Shown: positions 16,784-25,289, counted from the stretch's first letter. The stretch: 32,089 bases of DNA from Coxiellaceae bacterium UBA1530 (GCA_002323325.1 DCQA01000012.1:1-32089); one strand, 5' to 3'. Program-made: numbers and translations. The notes: generated by a model from the letters alone, not told the origin.

Positions 16784-16912
16784 ATGCGACGTGTGTTCAA
16801 CTACTTTGTTTTGACTCTAGTGATTGTCGGTTTTTATGGGTGTGGAAAAATGGGGCCGCTAACATTACCTCAATCCAATACACAACAAACGTCCTCTGAG
16901 GAATTAACATGA
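16784..16912 (+). CDS. lptM: LPS translocon maturation lipoprotein LptM (YifL-like)
   Basis: This 42-residue lipoprotein has a short basic N-terminus (MRRVF), a hydrophobic stretch and a cysteine in YGCGKMGPLTLPQ. That matches the conserved family motif, a Cys-Gly followed by Lys-x-Gly-Pro-Leu-x-Leu-Pro just after the lipidation site. The -3 to -1 residues (FYG) are less canonical than the usual lipobox. In E. coli LptM (YifL) binds the LptD/LptE translocon and promotes the correct LptD disulfide state, and its gene lies upstream of dapF. Here it also lies upstream of dapF, separated by one gene. Its stop overlaps the next start as ATGA. The motif and location together make the call strong despite the small size. 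Confidence 0.85.
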   Translation: MRRVFNYFVLTLVIVGFYGCGKMGPLTLPQSNTQQTSSEELT

Positions 16913-17658
16913 AACAATTTCGTATAGTAATTTCTATTCTTGCAATAATATTCTCTCAAGGTGTTTTCAGTCATGATGAGAATAAAACACCGTCAAATTG
17001 GGATGGTTCCTCGATCAATTTAGGCGGTATACTCAACACAGGTAATACCGATTCATCCAGCCTCACCGGAGCTTTAAAATTACTTTATTCAAAAGATCGC
17101 TGGACTAACACCTTTAACCTAGATGGACAATATGGTCGAGATGACGGCGAAACTAATGCTCAGATGTACAGCATCGAAAATAAGACTCAATACAGTCTTA
17201 ACAGCATAACCACCATGAATAACTTTGTTTACTTGGATACGGACACCACCGTCAATTCCTTCAGCTCCTACGACTTCACATCAACACTCACTGCTGGTTA
17301 CGGTAGAGACTGGATCAAGAATGACAAACACACACTCTCCACCAGTGTGGCACCTGGTTACAACCAATCTTCTGTTCAAAATAGCAACACAATTACCGAC
17401 AGCTGGGCAGCTGTCGGTAGTATCAATTACGCATGGATCTTTTCATCCTCCACTAAACTCAGCGAAGACACTAAGTTTTCATTCTTTGAAACCTACTGGC
17501 AGACCACTTCAACATCAAGCATAAGTAATAAGTTAAACAGCAAATTATCACTGCTTTTATCCTACTCAATCACCTATTATTCTAAAATACCGGAAGGAAC
17601 TGACTTCACTGACAAAATGAATACCATCACGAATATCAGTCTTGCATATGCACTATAG
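16909..17658 (+). CDS. DUF481 outer-membrane beta-barrel protein (YdiY-like)
   Basis: The 249-residue protein has a clear signal peptide (residues 1-21: KQFRIV then a hydrophobic core, ending VFSH). The rest is rich in Ser, Thr, Asn and aromatic residues in alternating patterns of about ten strands. The first strand, INLGGILNTGNTDSSSLTG, is the characteristic opening of the DUF481 family (salt-induced YdiY-like barrels), and later strands such as SLTGALKLLYSKDRWTNTFN fit it. The function of the family is unknown. It is translationally coupled to lptM (ATGA overlap) and ends one base before the dapF ATG, so it is inserted between two genes that are adjacent in E. coli. Confidence 0.85.
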   Translation: MKQFRIVISILAIIFSQGVFSHDENKTPSNWDGSSINLGGILNTGNTDSSSLTGALKLLYSKDRWTNTFNLDGQYGRDDGETNAQMYSIENKTQYSLNSITTMNNFVYLDTDTTVNSFSSYDFTSTLTAGYGRDWIKNDKHTLSTSVAPGYNQSSVQNSNTITDSWAAVGSINYAWIFSSSTKLSEDTKFSFFETYWQTTSTSSISNKLNSKLSLLLSYSITYYSKIPEGTDFTDKMNTITNISLAYAL

Positions 17659-17659
17659 T

Positions 17660-18487
17660 ATGACTTTACCCTTCACAAAAATGCATGGACTGAGTAATGA
17701 CTTTGTGGTCATTAATAATCTGGATAGAAAATTTCATTTTACGTCGCAGTTAATTCAACACATGTCACATAGAAAACAGGGCATCGGGTTTGACCAGCTC
17801 CTTGTCCTAGAACCAGCATCTCATCAGAGCGCCAACTATGACTACAGAATATTCAACAACGATGGGCATGAAGTTGAGCACTGTGCTAATGGTGCGCGCT
17901 GTATCGCACTGTATATTCGTGAAAAAAATCTGCTCAAAAAAGACTCGGTCTGTTTAAATATCAAAGACCGCTTACTCCACGTAACTGTTGATGGTAATAA
18001 CGTCACAGTCAATATGGGAAAACCACAAATCAATCCTCAAAATATTTATTACAGTGAAAAATGCGACTCCTTAGAACAAACCATTGAACTATGTGGAATC
18101 AAGATACCTTTTTATCTTATCTCAATGGGTAACCCACATGCGGTAATACTATCATCGTTACAAGATAATTATGACCTTCAAAAACTGGGGGAACTCATGA
18201 ATCAAGGAGATTATTTTCCTAAAGGTATAAATGTGTCTATCGCCATTATTCACACTCCCGAAAAAATATCGTTACGTGTCTTTGAGAGAGGCGCGGGTAT
18301 AACTGATGCTTGTGGAACTGCCGCGTGTGCAGCAATGGCTATAGGAAAGTATTTAAAAAAACTCCAGCCAACTATTGTTGCCTATCAAACCGGTGGGCCT
18401 CTTTCCATTAGCTGGAAAAATACAGAAGAAGACCTTATGATGTCCGGAAGTGCCGTGCACGTCTTTGATGGCCATTGGACTTCTTAA
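17660..18487 (+). CDS. dapF: Diaminopimelate epimerase DapF
   Basis: DapF converts LL- to meso-diaminopimelate for lysine and peptidoglycan. The 275-residue protein opens MTLPFTKMHGLSNDFVVIN, matching the family. The two catalytic cysteines lie in HCANGARC and DACGTAACAA, with the second in the usual GAGITDACGT loop, and GNPHAVI precedes it. ATG 17660 is preferred over an in-frame TTG at 17642 and ATG at 17648, because those overlap the DUF481 end and add residues before the conserved N-terminus. No strong ribosome site is seen, consistent with coupling to the DUF481 stop one base upstream. No damage was seen. Confidence 0.95.
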   Translation: MTLPFTKMHGLSNDFVVINNLDRKFHFTSQLIQHMSHRKQGIGFDQLLVLEPASHQSANYDYRIFNNDGHEVEHCANGARCIALYIREKNLLKKDSVCLNIKDRLLHVTVDGNNVTVNMGKPQINPQNIYYSEKCDSLEQTIELCGIKIPFYLISMGNPHAVILSSLQDNYDLQKLGELMNQGDYFPKGINVSIAIIHTPEKISLRVFERGAGITDACGTAACAAMAIGKYLKKLQPTIVAYQTGGPLSISWKNTEEDLMMSGSAVHVFDGHWTS

Positions 18488-18528
18488 GCTAGAAATATTC
18501 CATACCGATCACAGTGTCATCCACTGAA

Positions 18529-18555
18529 AACTTGGTATACAATAGCTGCCAAGTT
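18529..18555. repeat. Inverted repeat spanning the likely dksA promoter
   Basis: AACTTGG (18529-18535) and CCAAGTT (18549-18555) are perfect 7-bp arms with a 13-base spacer that contains TATACAAT, a plausible -10 region. It ends 25 bases before the dksA ATG. It could be an operator or an RNA hairpin if transcription starts farther upstream. Confidence 0.45.
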
Positions 18556-18580
18556 CGCTAAAGATTAAAGGAGGATTATA

Positions 18581-19714
18581 ATGGCAATTAAAAAGGCAAC
18601 AAGGAAATCCCAAAAAAACACAGTAAAAAAAACGACAAAGAAAAAAATCGTCGACAAATCAAAAATCAAAAAGTCAGCTAAAAAGAAAACTCAAACCAAA
18701 AAGGTAGCCGCTAAGAAGAATATAAAGAAACTTGCAAAGAAAAAATCCATTAAGAGTAAAACAACTCAATCAACATCAAAAAAATCGGTCAGAAAAAAAG
18801 CAGTTAAAAAGTCAGTCGTAAAAAAAACTGTTAAGAAGCCAGCCAAGAAAAAAGTAGCCAAACCGTCTGTCAAAAAACCTGTTAAGAAGAAGGTAGCAAA
18901 GCAATCTACCAAAAAGATAGTCAAGAAAACATCCAGTAAAAAAACCGCTTCAAAAGCGATTAAAAAAAAGTTGCAGAAAAAATCCACCAAAAAAAACTCC
19001 GAAAGTATCTCGGTCAAAAAGGTTATTAAGTCTGCCTCTACCAACCGACCACCCTCTAAAAAGAAACACACCACCACTAAAAAACCTGGTATAACATCTA
19101 AAAAACCGCCAAAATTAGAAAAAAAATCGACTCATCACGGTAAACAATCATCAAAAGCTGGTGTATCATTAACAGAAGTGAACCTTGAATCAAAAAAAGA
19201 GAAGCCACGAATGATACCTGAAGATATTCATCCACCTACCATGCCAGTTGATACCTCACCTGAAGAATTTACTACGCCAGATGACTTGCGAACTACTGCT
19301 GGCGCAGTTGAATTTTCCCCTTACAAAGAGGTAGCAAACGAAACCTATATGAATGAAAATCAAAAGCAGCATTTTCATGATATTCTTTCAAAATGGAAAA
19401 ATCAGCTCATGTCTGAAGTTGATAGCACCGTTGGTCATATGAAACAAGAAGCATTATCACTACCTGACCCACTAGATCGTGCAACTCAAGAAGAAGGCTT
19501 TAATCTTGAACTACGTACGCGTGATCGAGAGCGAAAACTCATCAAAAAAATAGAACAATCACTGGATGACATTGATAAAGGTGTTTATGGCTATTGTGAA
19601 GAGTGTGGTGTTGATATTGGTATACGACGTTTAGAAGCACGACCAACCGCTGATAAATGTATCGACTGTAAGACTTTCTCTGAAATAAGAGAACGCCAAG
19701 AAGGTTTGTCGTAA
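18581..19714 (+). CDS. dksA: RNA polymerase-binding transcription factor DksA with long lysine-rich N-terminal tail
   Basis: DksA acts with ppGpp in the secondary channel of RNA polymerase. The C-terminal part (about residues 255-377) matches E. coli DksA closely. It has the coiled-coil tip LPDPLDRATQEE with Asp296 and Asp299 (E. coli Asp71/Asp74), LRTRDRERKLIKKIEQSL, and the four-cysteine zinc finger CEECG ... CIDCK (Cys339, 342, 360, 363). Ahead of it is a tail of about 190 residues made mostly of Lys with Ser, Thr, Ala and Val, like histone H1-type tails. A Pro/Glu-rich linker follows (about 205-245). E. coli DksA has 151 residues. Similar K/A-rich extensions are known on DksA of Xanthomonas-type bacteria. 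The ATG has a strong AAAGGAGG six bases upstream. The A-rich tail codons are unlike those of the neighbours. Confidence 0.93.
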   Translation: MAIKKATRKSQKNTVKKTTKKKIVDKSKIKKSAKKKTQTKKVAAKKNIKKLAKKKSIKSKTTQSTSKKSVRKKAVKKSVVKKTVKKPAKKKVAKPSVKKPVKKKVAKQSTKKIVKKTSSKKTASKAIKKKLQKKSTKKNSESISVKKVIKSASTNRPPSKKKHTTTKKPGITSKKPPKLEKKSTHHGKQSSKAGVSLTEVNLESKKEKPRMIPEDIHPPTMPVDTSPEEFTTPDDLRTTAGAVEFSPYKEVANETYMNENQKQHFHDILSKWKNQLMSEVDSTVGHMKQEALSLPDPLDRATQEEGFNLELRTRDRERKLIKKIEQSLDDIDKGVYGYCEECGVDIGIRRLEARPTADKCIDCKTFSEIRERQEGLS

Positions 19715-19719
19715 CCATT

Positions 19720-20088
19720 GTGGACACTTTATCTATTCACCAGTTGAAACTAATGACACTCATTGGAATCAATCCTGATGAGCGGATAAACCCGCAAATG
19801 CTGACTATGGACATCGTGATGCAGTACGACGCCTCACATGCGATCCATTCAGATGATATTAACCATGCGATTAATTACGCTAACGTTACCAGCGCCATTG
19901 AGCAGCTAACCCAAACAACACACTTTAATCTCATAGAAGCATTAGCAGAGAGAACTTGCGAACTATTACTTACTAAATTTCCGATTGGATCAATCACTCT
20001 CACAATTAATAAACAACCTGTAGATATGCCAAACATTGATCATGTTAGTATTGCCATCACACGGACTTGCTCTGTTCCCATATTATGA
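19720..20088 (+). CDS. folB: Dihydroneopterin aldolase FolB
   Basis: FolB cleaves dihydroneopterin to hydroxymethyl-dihydropterin in folate synthesis. The 122-residue protein starts with MDTLSIHQLKLMTLIGINPDER and has the INYANVTSAIEQ segment with the conserved tyrosine. It also has NLIEALAERTC with the catalytic-site glutamate, and INKQPVDMPNIDHVSIAI near the end. The start is a GTG at 19720, six bases after the dksA stop. It opens exactly where family members begin; the nearest AAGG is 15 bases away, so initiation may rely on coupling to dksA. Its stop overlaps the next ATG as ATGA. It is a second folate enzyme in the window besides folA. Confidence 0.92.
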   Translation: MDTLSIHQLKLMTLIGINPDERINPQMLTMDIVMQYDASHAIHSDDINHAINYANVTSAIEQLTQTTHFNLIEALAERTCELLLTKFPIGSITLTINKQPVDMPNIDHVSIAITRTCSVPIL

Positions 20089-21233
20089 ATACACAACCGT
20101 CACTCCCAAAACCATCTGCTGAAGCACAAGCACATTCTCAGTGCGTTCTCAAACATATCTGTCAACTTATAGATAACCAAGGACCACTTACATTCCACGA
20201 CTATATGCAAACAGCACTCTACGCGCCTGGACTGGGTTACTACAGTGCAGGATCAACTAAGTTTGGACTTGGGGGTGACTTTACAACAGCACCTGAATTA
20301 TCTCCTCTGTTCGGATACTCAATAGCTAACCAGTGCGCTCAAGTTTTTCATCAAGTTAATAAGCCCGCAATACTGGAATTAGGCGCTGGCACAGGAGCTT
20401 TAGCCATCTCCGTACTGAAGCAGTTAGAAAACATTCATCTACTACCTGAGACTTACTATATACTCGACGTGAGTGCAGACTGTCGTCAACGACAACAGCA
20501 TCGATTTCAACAAGAAGCGCCTGAATTACTATCAAGGGTTATTTGGCTAGATTGCCTACCCGAAACTCCGATTGAAGGAGTTATTCTTGCTAATGAAGTC
20601 CTCGATGCAATGCCTATACATAAGTTTCGTCTTTCATCCAATGGTCTAGAAGAGTATTACATCACCCACCATCAACTACAGTTGTCATGGGAACTAAAAC
20701 CTTGTAAAAATAAAATACTCGATCATGCGGTGAATCTCCTGAATATTTCAAGCGCAACTCCCTATAACTCTGAAATTAATTTAGCGCTTCCAGCCTGGAT
20801 AAAAAGCTTAAGTCAATGCTTATCTTCTGGCTTAATCTTGCTCATTGACTATGGGTTTCCTAGACATGAATTCTATTTTCCACAACGCGACATGGGCACA
20901 CTGATGTGCCATTTCCAACATAGAGCGCATGACAATCCTTTACTCTACCCGGGAATACAAGATATCACATCTCATGTTGACTTTACTGCAATAGCCGAGG
21001 CTGGGTTTGACCATTGTTTAGATATTGCAGGTTATTGCCATCAATCGGCCTTTCTAAGCAGCTGTGGAATTCATGACTTTATTCAAGAAGATCGTACTAT
21101 AAATACATCTGCAATACAGACATTACTTCACCCCAGTGAAATGGGCGAATTATTCAAATGTATTGCACTAACTCGTAACCTTAACCAGGCCCTGCTAGGA
21201 TTTAAACTACTCAATCAAATAGAGCGCCTATAA
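20085..21233 (+). CDS. MidA/NDUFAF7-family SAM-dependent methyltransferase (DUF185)
   Basis: The 382-residue protein belongs to the DUF185 group that includes mitochondrial NDUFAF7/MidA, an arginine methyltransferase for a complex I subunit. The visible signatures are FHDYMQTALYAPGLGYYSAG, GLGGDFTTAPELSPLFG, SAM motif I ILELGAGTGALA, the ILANEVLDAMPIHKF motif, and LLIDYGFPRHEFY. The role in bacteria is not established; a complex I target is only suggested by the eukaryotic relative, and no nuo genes are in the window. ATG 20085 overlaps the folB stop (ATGA). An in-frame TTG at 20067 was not chosen. It converges on fadE across about 75 bases. Confidence 0.87.
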   Translation: MNTQPSLPKPSAEAQAHSQCVLKHICQLIDNQGPLTFHDYMQTALYAPGLGYYSAGSTKFGLGGDFTTAPELSPLFGYSIANQCAQVFHQVNKPAILELGAGTGALAISVLKQLENIHLLPETYYILDVSADCRQRQQHRFQQEAPELLSRVIWLDCLPETPIEGVILANEVLDAMPIHKFRLSSNGLEEYYITHHQLQLSWELKPCKNKILDHAVNLLNISSATPYNSEINLALPAWIKSLSQCLSSGLILLIDYGFPRHEFYFPQRDMGTLMCHFQHRAHDNPLLYPGIQDITSHVDFTAIAEAGFDHCLDIAGYCHQSAFLSSCGIHDFIQEDRTINTSAIQTLLHPSEMGELFKCIALTRNLNQALLGFKLLNQIERL

Positions 21234-21258
21234 AGACACTCTCTATTAGTTTTGTCAA

Positions 21259-21304
21259 AATACCCCACCGCTCTGATCATCGAGAAGCAGTATGTATGGG
21301 TATT
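21259..21304 (-). terminator. Long hairpin between convergent midA-like gene and fadE, candidate terminator
   Basis: AATACCC (21259-21265) and GGGTATT (21298-21304) form perfect 7-bp arms. Inside, GCTCT and AGAAGC can pair imperfectly. On the minus strand the hairpin starts four bases after the fadE stop and ends in GGGTATTTTG, a short T stretch. The wide loop makes it only a moderate candidate. Confidence 0.35.
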
Positions 21305-21307
21305 CCA

Positions 21308-23737
21308 CTAGTTAACGACCTTCGTTAAATCTTCGTTAAACTCATCAACTTGAATCGCTTCCCAACGTAAAACTTCAGCCAAATGCAAGTGATCGGCATC
21401 TTCCTTCGATAGAAGATGTAACTCAATAGCAACATCAATCTGCTCTTTTATAGTTAATGTCGAACCAATTTCACCAGACTTTACAGCTTGTCTTATCACC
21501 TTTTTGAAAGAAGCCGTATCTTTTACAACACGACGAACTTTTTCCATCTTGGCATATTGATCATCATCAGAAAATCCAAAATAATTCACAAAGCGTTCGC
21601 GCAACGGATTATCACTTTCCATGACATCAACAACTGTCGAATCCATCTTATCATTAGGTCTTTTGTATGGGGCACCAAATGGGAAGCAAATAACTCGCAT
21701 CAAATACCCTAGGGATCGTATCGGGAAATTCGCATAGAGTTCATATAACGCCTCTTGAGCATTAAAAATACTATATTGTAATGCCCACTCCGCTAAAGGT
21801 CTCTCAGAATCTTGCTCTCCATGATGTTCAAAATATTTAATGGTTGCGCTAGCCATATAGAGATAACTCATAACATCACCCAATCGAGCTGATAAGCGCT
21901 CTTTACGCTTTAAAGAGCCACCTAATACCATCATGGCAATTTCCGCACTAAATGAAAAAGCACTGCTAAGTCGCGAAATGGATTTAAAATACGATGATAA
22001 TGTTCCTTGAGGAGTTTTAACCCAACGTCCGTTAGTCAAGCCTCGCCAAAAAGCTCTAACGGTGTTACTCAGCAGGTATCCAACATGAGCAAAAATCACT
22101 TTATCTAGAGCCTTCATAGCCGTTTTAGGGTTATCAATCGTACCAATCTCAATTTCCTTGAACGCAAAAGGATGACAACGCATAGAACCCTGTCCAAATA
22201 TTATTAAATTACGCGTTAAAATATTTGCACCCTCAACGGTAATACTAATGGGCACACTATCATAGATAGGACTTAAGTAATTTCTTGGCCCATCTTGCAA
22301 GCCTCTGCCTCCATGAATATCAATGGCATGATTGACAGCTACTCGGGCATGCTCTGTAAGATGATATTTACTAATAGCAGATGCCACCGAGGGTTTGAGA
22401 CCAGAATCAACAGCGGCGATAGTTAATTGTAAAGTCGCATCTGACAAGTAGGTCAAACCACCTATCTCTGCCATAGCTTCCTGTACCCCTTCAAATTTAT
22501 CCAATGAGACGTTGAATTGTTGTCGGATACTGGAGTAGGCACTCGTGGTCAAGTAGCTCAAGATACACTGTGTCGTACCAAGCGTCGGCAACGAGATAGC
22601 ACGGCCAATTGCGAGACAGTCATTCAGCATTTTCCATCCTTGACCTATACGCTCTTGACCACCAATAATCCATTCAAGAGGAATAAAAACATCCTCGCCA
22701 CGAATTGGACCATTATACCAAGGCGCACCATGAGGCCAGTGGCGTCGACCAATCTCAACACCTGGATGATCTGCCGGTAACAGACAGCAAGTAATGCCTA
22801 AATCTTCTTTATCACCCAGTAACTGATTTGGATCTCTGACACGAACAGCCAACCCAATCACCGTAGCGATAGGAGCCAAGGTGATATAGCGCTTAAAAAA
22901 TGTTAAGCGTAACCCTAAAACCTGCTCTCCTTCCCACTCACCCTCACAGATAATACCCTGGTCGGGTGTATTTGCAGCATCGCTTCCCGCTAAAGGGCCT
23001 GTCAGTCCGAAACATGGGAGCTCTGTTCCATCGGCTAATTTAGGTAAATAGTGTGCTTTTTGTTTCTCTGTTCCGTAATGAGTAATGAGCTCGCCGGGCC
23101 CTAATGAATTACAAACCATCACCACAGTGGCTGCTAACGCACTTTGTGCATTAACTCTCATATTGATACAAGAATTTGCACGTGAGGAAAATGCCTTGCC
23201 ATTATATTCCTTTGCGATATGTAAACCCAGAAACCCCTCAGAGCGGATATAATTCAAAACCTCTTCAGAAATTTTTCTATCGGTATAATCTATACGCCAT
23301 GAATCCAACTGCTGACATAAGGTGACAGTCTCATTATCAACAAATGCTTGCTCTTCTTCAGTGAGCTGACTTAACTGAATCTTCTTGAACGATGACCAGT
23401 CGGGGTTTCCTTGAAATAAATCTTTTTCCCACCATGGGTCTCCCGCCTCAAGAGCTTCACGCTCAGTATCAGACATGGTTAATGTCTGCTTCTTAAAAAT
23501 GGTGAAAATCGGTGCAGTGATAAAACGCATTCTCACTAGTGGAATATGTAACCCTACCACAACAAGGAGGTATATCAGCGTAACAATCCCCAAACCAATG
23601 GGAGAACCTACGCCAAGAGAATACCCACTCAACAAAAGAAAACCAATAGCAATAGACCAAGCCCACAACTTGGGATAATTTGCAGAAAGCACCATGGAAA
23701 TAATAAGAAAAAATGCTAGGGTCAATAATAGAGACAT
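21308..23737 (-). CDS. fadE: Acyl-CoA dehydrogenase FadE
   Basis: FadE carries out the first oxidation of acyl-CoA in beta-oxidation and is membrane-associated. The 809 residues match E. coli FadE (814). The N-terminus has two to three hydrophobic segments (about residues 1-70). The acyl-CoA dehydrogenase core follows, with DPWWEKDLFQGNPDW, FGLTGPLAGSDAANTPD, and GQGWKMLNDCLAIGRAIS. The catalytic glutamate is probably in SITVEGANILTRNL. A FadE-specific C-terminal region follows. GAGGA lies seven bases before the ATG. It is the last gene of the leftward run after pyk with a 103-base gap, so it probably has its own promoter. No FadR- or PsrA-type box was recognised, but a short dyad lies upstream. 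All hallmarks look intact. Confidence 0.95.
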   Translation of the reverse strand: MSLLLTLAFFLIISMVLSANYPKLWAWSIAIGFLLLSGYSLGVGSPIGLGIVTLIYLLVVVGLHIPLVRMRFITAPIFTIFKKQTLTMSDTEREALEAGDPWWEKDLFQGNPDWSSFKKIQLSQLTEEEQAFVDNETVTLCQQLDSWRIDYTDRKISEEVLNYIRSEGFLGLHIAKEYNGKAFSSRANSCINMRVNAQSALAATVVMVCNSLGPGELITHYGTEKQKAHYLPKLADGTELPCFGLTGPLAGSDAANTPDQGIICEGEWEGEQVLGLRLTFFKRYITLAPIATVIGLAVRVRDPNQLLGDKEDLGITCCLLPADHPGVEIGRRHWPHGAPWYNGPIRGEDVFIPLEWIIGGQERIGQGWKMLNDCLAIGRAISLPTLGTTQCILSYLTTSAYSSIRQQFNVSLDKFEGVQEAMAEIGGLTYLSDATLQLTIAAVDSGLKPSVASAISKYHLTEHARVAVNHAIDIHGGRGLQDGPRNYLSPIYDSVPISITVEGANILTRNLIIFGQGSMRCHPFAFKEIEIGTIDNPKTAMKALDKVIFAHVGYLLSNTVRAFWRGLTNGRWVKTPQGTLSSYFKSISRLSSAFSFSAEIAMMVLGGSLKRKERLSARLGDVMSYLYMASATIKYFEHHGEQDSERPLAEWALQYSIFNAQEALYELYANFPIRSLGYLMRVICFPFGAPYKRPNDKMDSTVVDVMESDNPLRERFVNYFGFSDDDQYAKMEKVRRVVKDTASFKKVIRQAVKSGEIGSTLTIKEQIDVAIELHLLSKEDADHLHLAEVLRWEAIQVDEFNEDLTKVVN

Positions 23738-23759
23738 TGAACAATCCTCATTCCTTTAA

Positions 23760-23773
23760 AGTGATATCTCACT
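23760..23773. promoter_or_regulatory. Short dyad upstream of fadE, possible operator
   Basis: AGTGA-TATC-TCACT is a perfect 5-bp inverted repeat, 23 bases upstream of the fadE ATG and just past a weak TATGCT box on the minus strand. It does not match the FadR or PsrA consensus known to me. Confidence 0.25.
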
Positions 23774-23840
23774 CTAGCATAGGATGATGAGTGGAGAAAA
23801 GAACAAGGACTCGCCTCTAAACTTTATATTATTTCAGTAT

Positions 23841-25289
23841 TTACTTCATTTCTAAAATCTTCATCGTGTTAGTGCCGCCTTGAACACCAGGATTATCTCC
23901 CTTAGTTAACAACACTCGCTGGCCTGCAGGTAAATGAACACGATCGGTAAAACAATTTAAAGCAGCATTATTAAGTGCTTCAACAGAGTCATATTTCTTG
24001 CCCTCAAAAAATACGGGGGTAACACCGCGATACAAGGTCATCTTTCTTAGGGTTTTAATCGAACTACTAAAACCATAAATCGGAATAGCCGTTCGAATAC
24101 GAGACATGATGAGTGGTGTTTTCCCTGATGAACTGATCGATATAATTGCCTTACAAGATAAATGATTGGCTGTATACATAGCAGCCATCGCGATAGCTTC
24201 ATCAACAAATGAGAAATCTAGCTCAACTCGGTGACCAGAAATATGACTGCCGGGCTGTTTCTCAACTCGACGACAAACCCTATCCATTGCTTGAACAGCT
24301 TCGACAGGATAATCACCTGCTGCTGTTTCAGCAGATAACATTACTGCATCCACATTGTCTAGAACAGCATTAGCGACATCAGAAACCTCAGCACGGGTAG
24401 GCACACTGCAAGTAATCATTGACTCCATCATTTGTGTTGCAACAATCACTGGCCTATCTAAAGAGCGAGCATGTTGAATAATGGCTTTCTGAACAAGAGG
24501 CACCTCTGCATCACCAATCTCAACAGCTAAATCACCGCGAGCAACCATGACACCATCACTCGCTGTAATGATATTTTCAATCTCATCAATGGCCTCAGCA
24601 CGCTCAATTTTAGCAACCACACCAGGCATTTCTTCAACGCCCACGGCTTGAATTAAGGCCTTAGCCTCATGAATATCATCTGCGTGACGTGGAAATGAGA
24701 TTGCAATTAAACAAACATTTTGCTCAACTGCAAAACGCAAGTCTCTTCTATCTTTATCAGTTAACGCTTTTGCTGATAACCCTCCTCCTTGACGATTAAT
24801 GCCTTTATGATTCGATAACTTTCCACCAGCAACTACCTCACTGTGAATTTTTGCGCCATCAACTTCAATCACCTTCATGGAAATTTGACCGTCGTTTAAT
24901 AGTAACGTATCACCTGCTGAAACATCCTTTGGTAAATCTTTATAATCGATCCCAACAGAGTTCTGATCACCCGAGTCTTCATCTTGTTCTGCATCTAAGG
25001 TAAAGCGATCACCTGTCTCCAACATAATTGGTCCAGCTGCAAAATTAGCGACACGAATTTTTGGCCCTTGGAGATCGGCCATGATACCCACATAAATCCC
25101 CATAGAATGAGCAACTTCTCTGACCCATTTTATACGCTGCAACTGCTCATCATGTGTTCCGTGAGAAAAATTTAAGCGTACAACATTCACCCCTGCTTTA
25201 AATAAAGCTTCAAGCTTCTCTGGAGAGTCAGTTGCAGGTCCTAATGTTGCTAAAATTTTAGTGCGTCGCTCACTTATCCAATTACTCAT
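23841..25289 (-). CDS. pyk: Pyruvate kinase
   Basis: Pyruvate kinase makes pyruvate and ATP from phosphoenolpyruvate. The 482-residue protein shows RRTKILATLGPATDS, GVNVVRLNFSHG, MADLQGPKIRV, the catalytic lysine region GVVAKIERAEAI, VARGDLAVEIG and ATQMMESMI. The C-terminal allosteric domain spans roughly 345-482. It ends with GDNPGVQGGTNTMKI, as in the PykA-type bacterial enzymes. The ATG overlaps the end of pgk by eight bases, so the two consecutive glycolytic enzymes are translationally coupled. Which of the two enterobacterial types (PykA or PykF) it matches was not settled. Nothing is missing. Confidence 0.95.
   Translation of the reverse strand: MSNWISERRTKILATLGPATDSPEKLEALFKAGVNVVRLNFSHGTHDEQLQRIKWVREVAHSMGIYVGIMADLQGPKIRVANFAAGPIMLETGDRFTLDAEQDEDSGDQNSVGIDYKDLPKDVSAGDTLLLNDGQISMKVIEVDGAKIHSEVVAGGKLSNHKGINRQGGGLSAKALTDKDRRDLRFAVEQNVCLIAISFPRHADDIHEAKALIQAVGVEEMPGVVAKIERAEAIDEIENIITASDGVMVARGDLAVEIGDAEVPLVQKAIIQHARSLDRPVIVATQMMESMITCSVPTRAEVSDVANAVLDNVDAVMLSAETAAGDYPVEAVQAMDRVCRRVEKQPGSHISGHRVELDFSFVDEAIAMAAMYTANHLSCKAIISISSSGKTPLIMSRIRTAIPIYGFSSSIKTLRKMTLYRGVTPVFFEGKKYDSVEALNNAALNCFTDRVHLPAGQRVLLTKGDNPGVQGGTNTMKILEMK

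Noticed and set aside
18766..19077. Open frame of about 100 codons on the minus strand inside the dksA tail, very rich in Phe and Leu
   Set aside because: It is the mirror of lysine codons (AAA/AAG read as TTT/CTT). It has no ribosome site, and the plus frame is clearly DksA.
18581..19180. Lysine tail as a separate histone H1-like gene fused by sequencing error
   Set aside because: The frame is continuous through a plausible linker into DksA, with one strong ribosome site at the tail start; similar fusions are known.
21320..21340. Direct repeat of CTTCGTTAAA at 21320 and 21331 in the fadE 3' end
   Set aside because: Two short copies inside coding sequence for similar residues; nothing suggests a mobile element or array.
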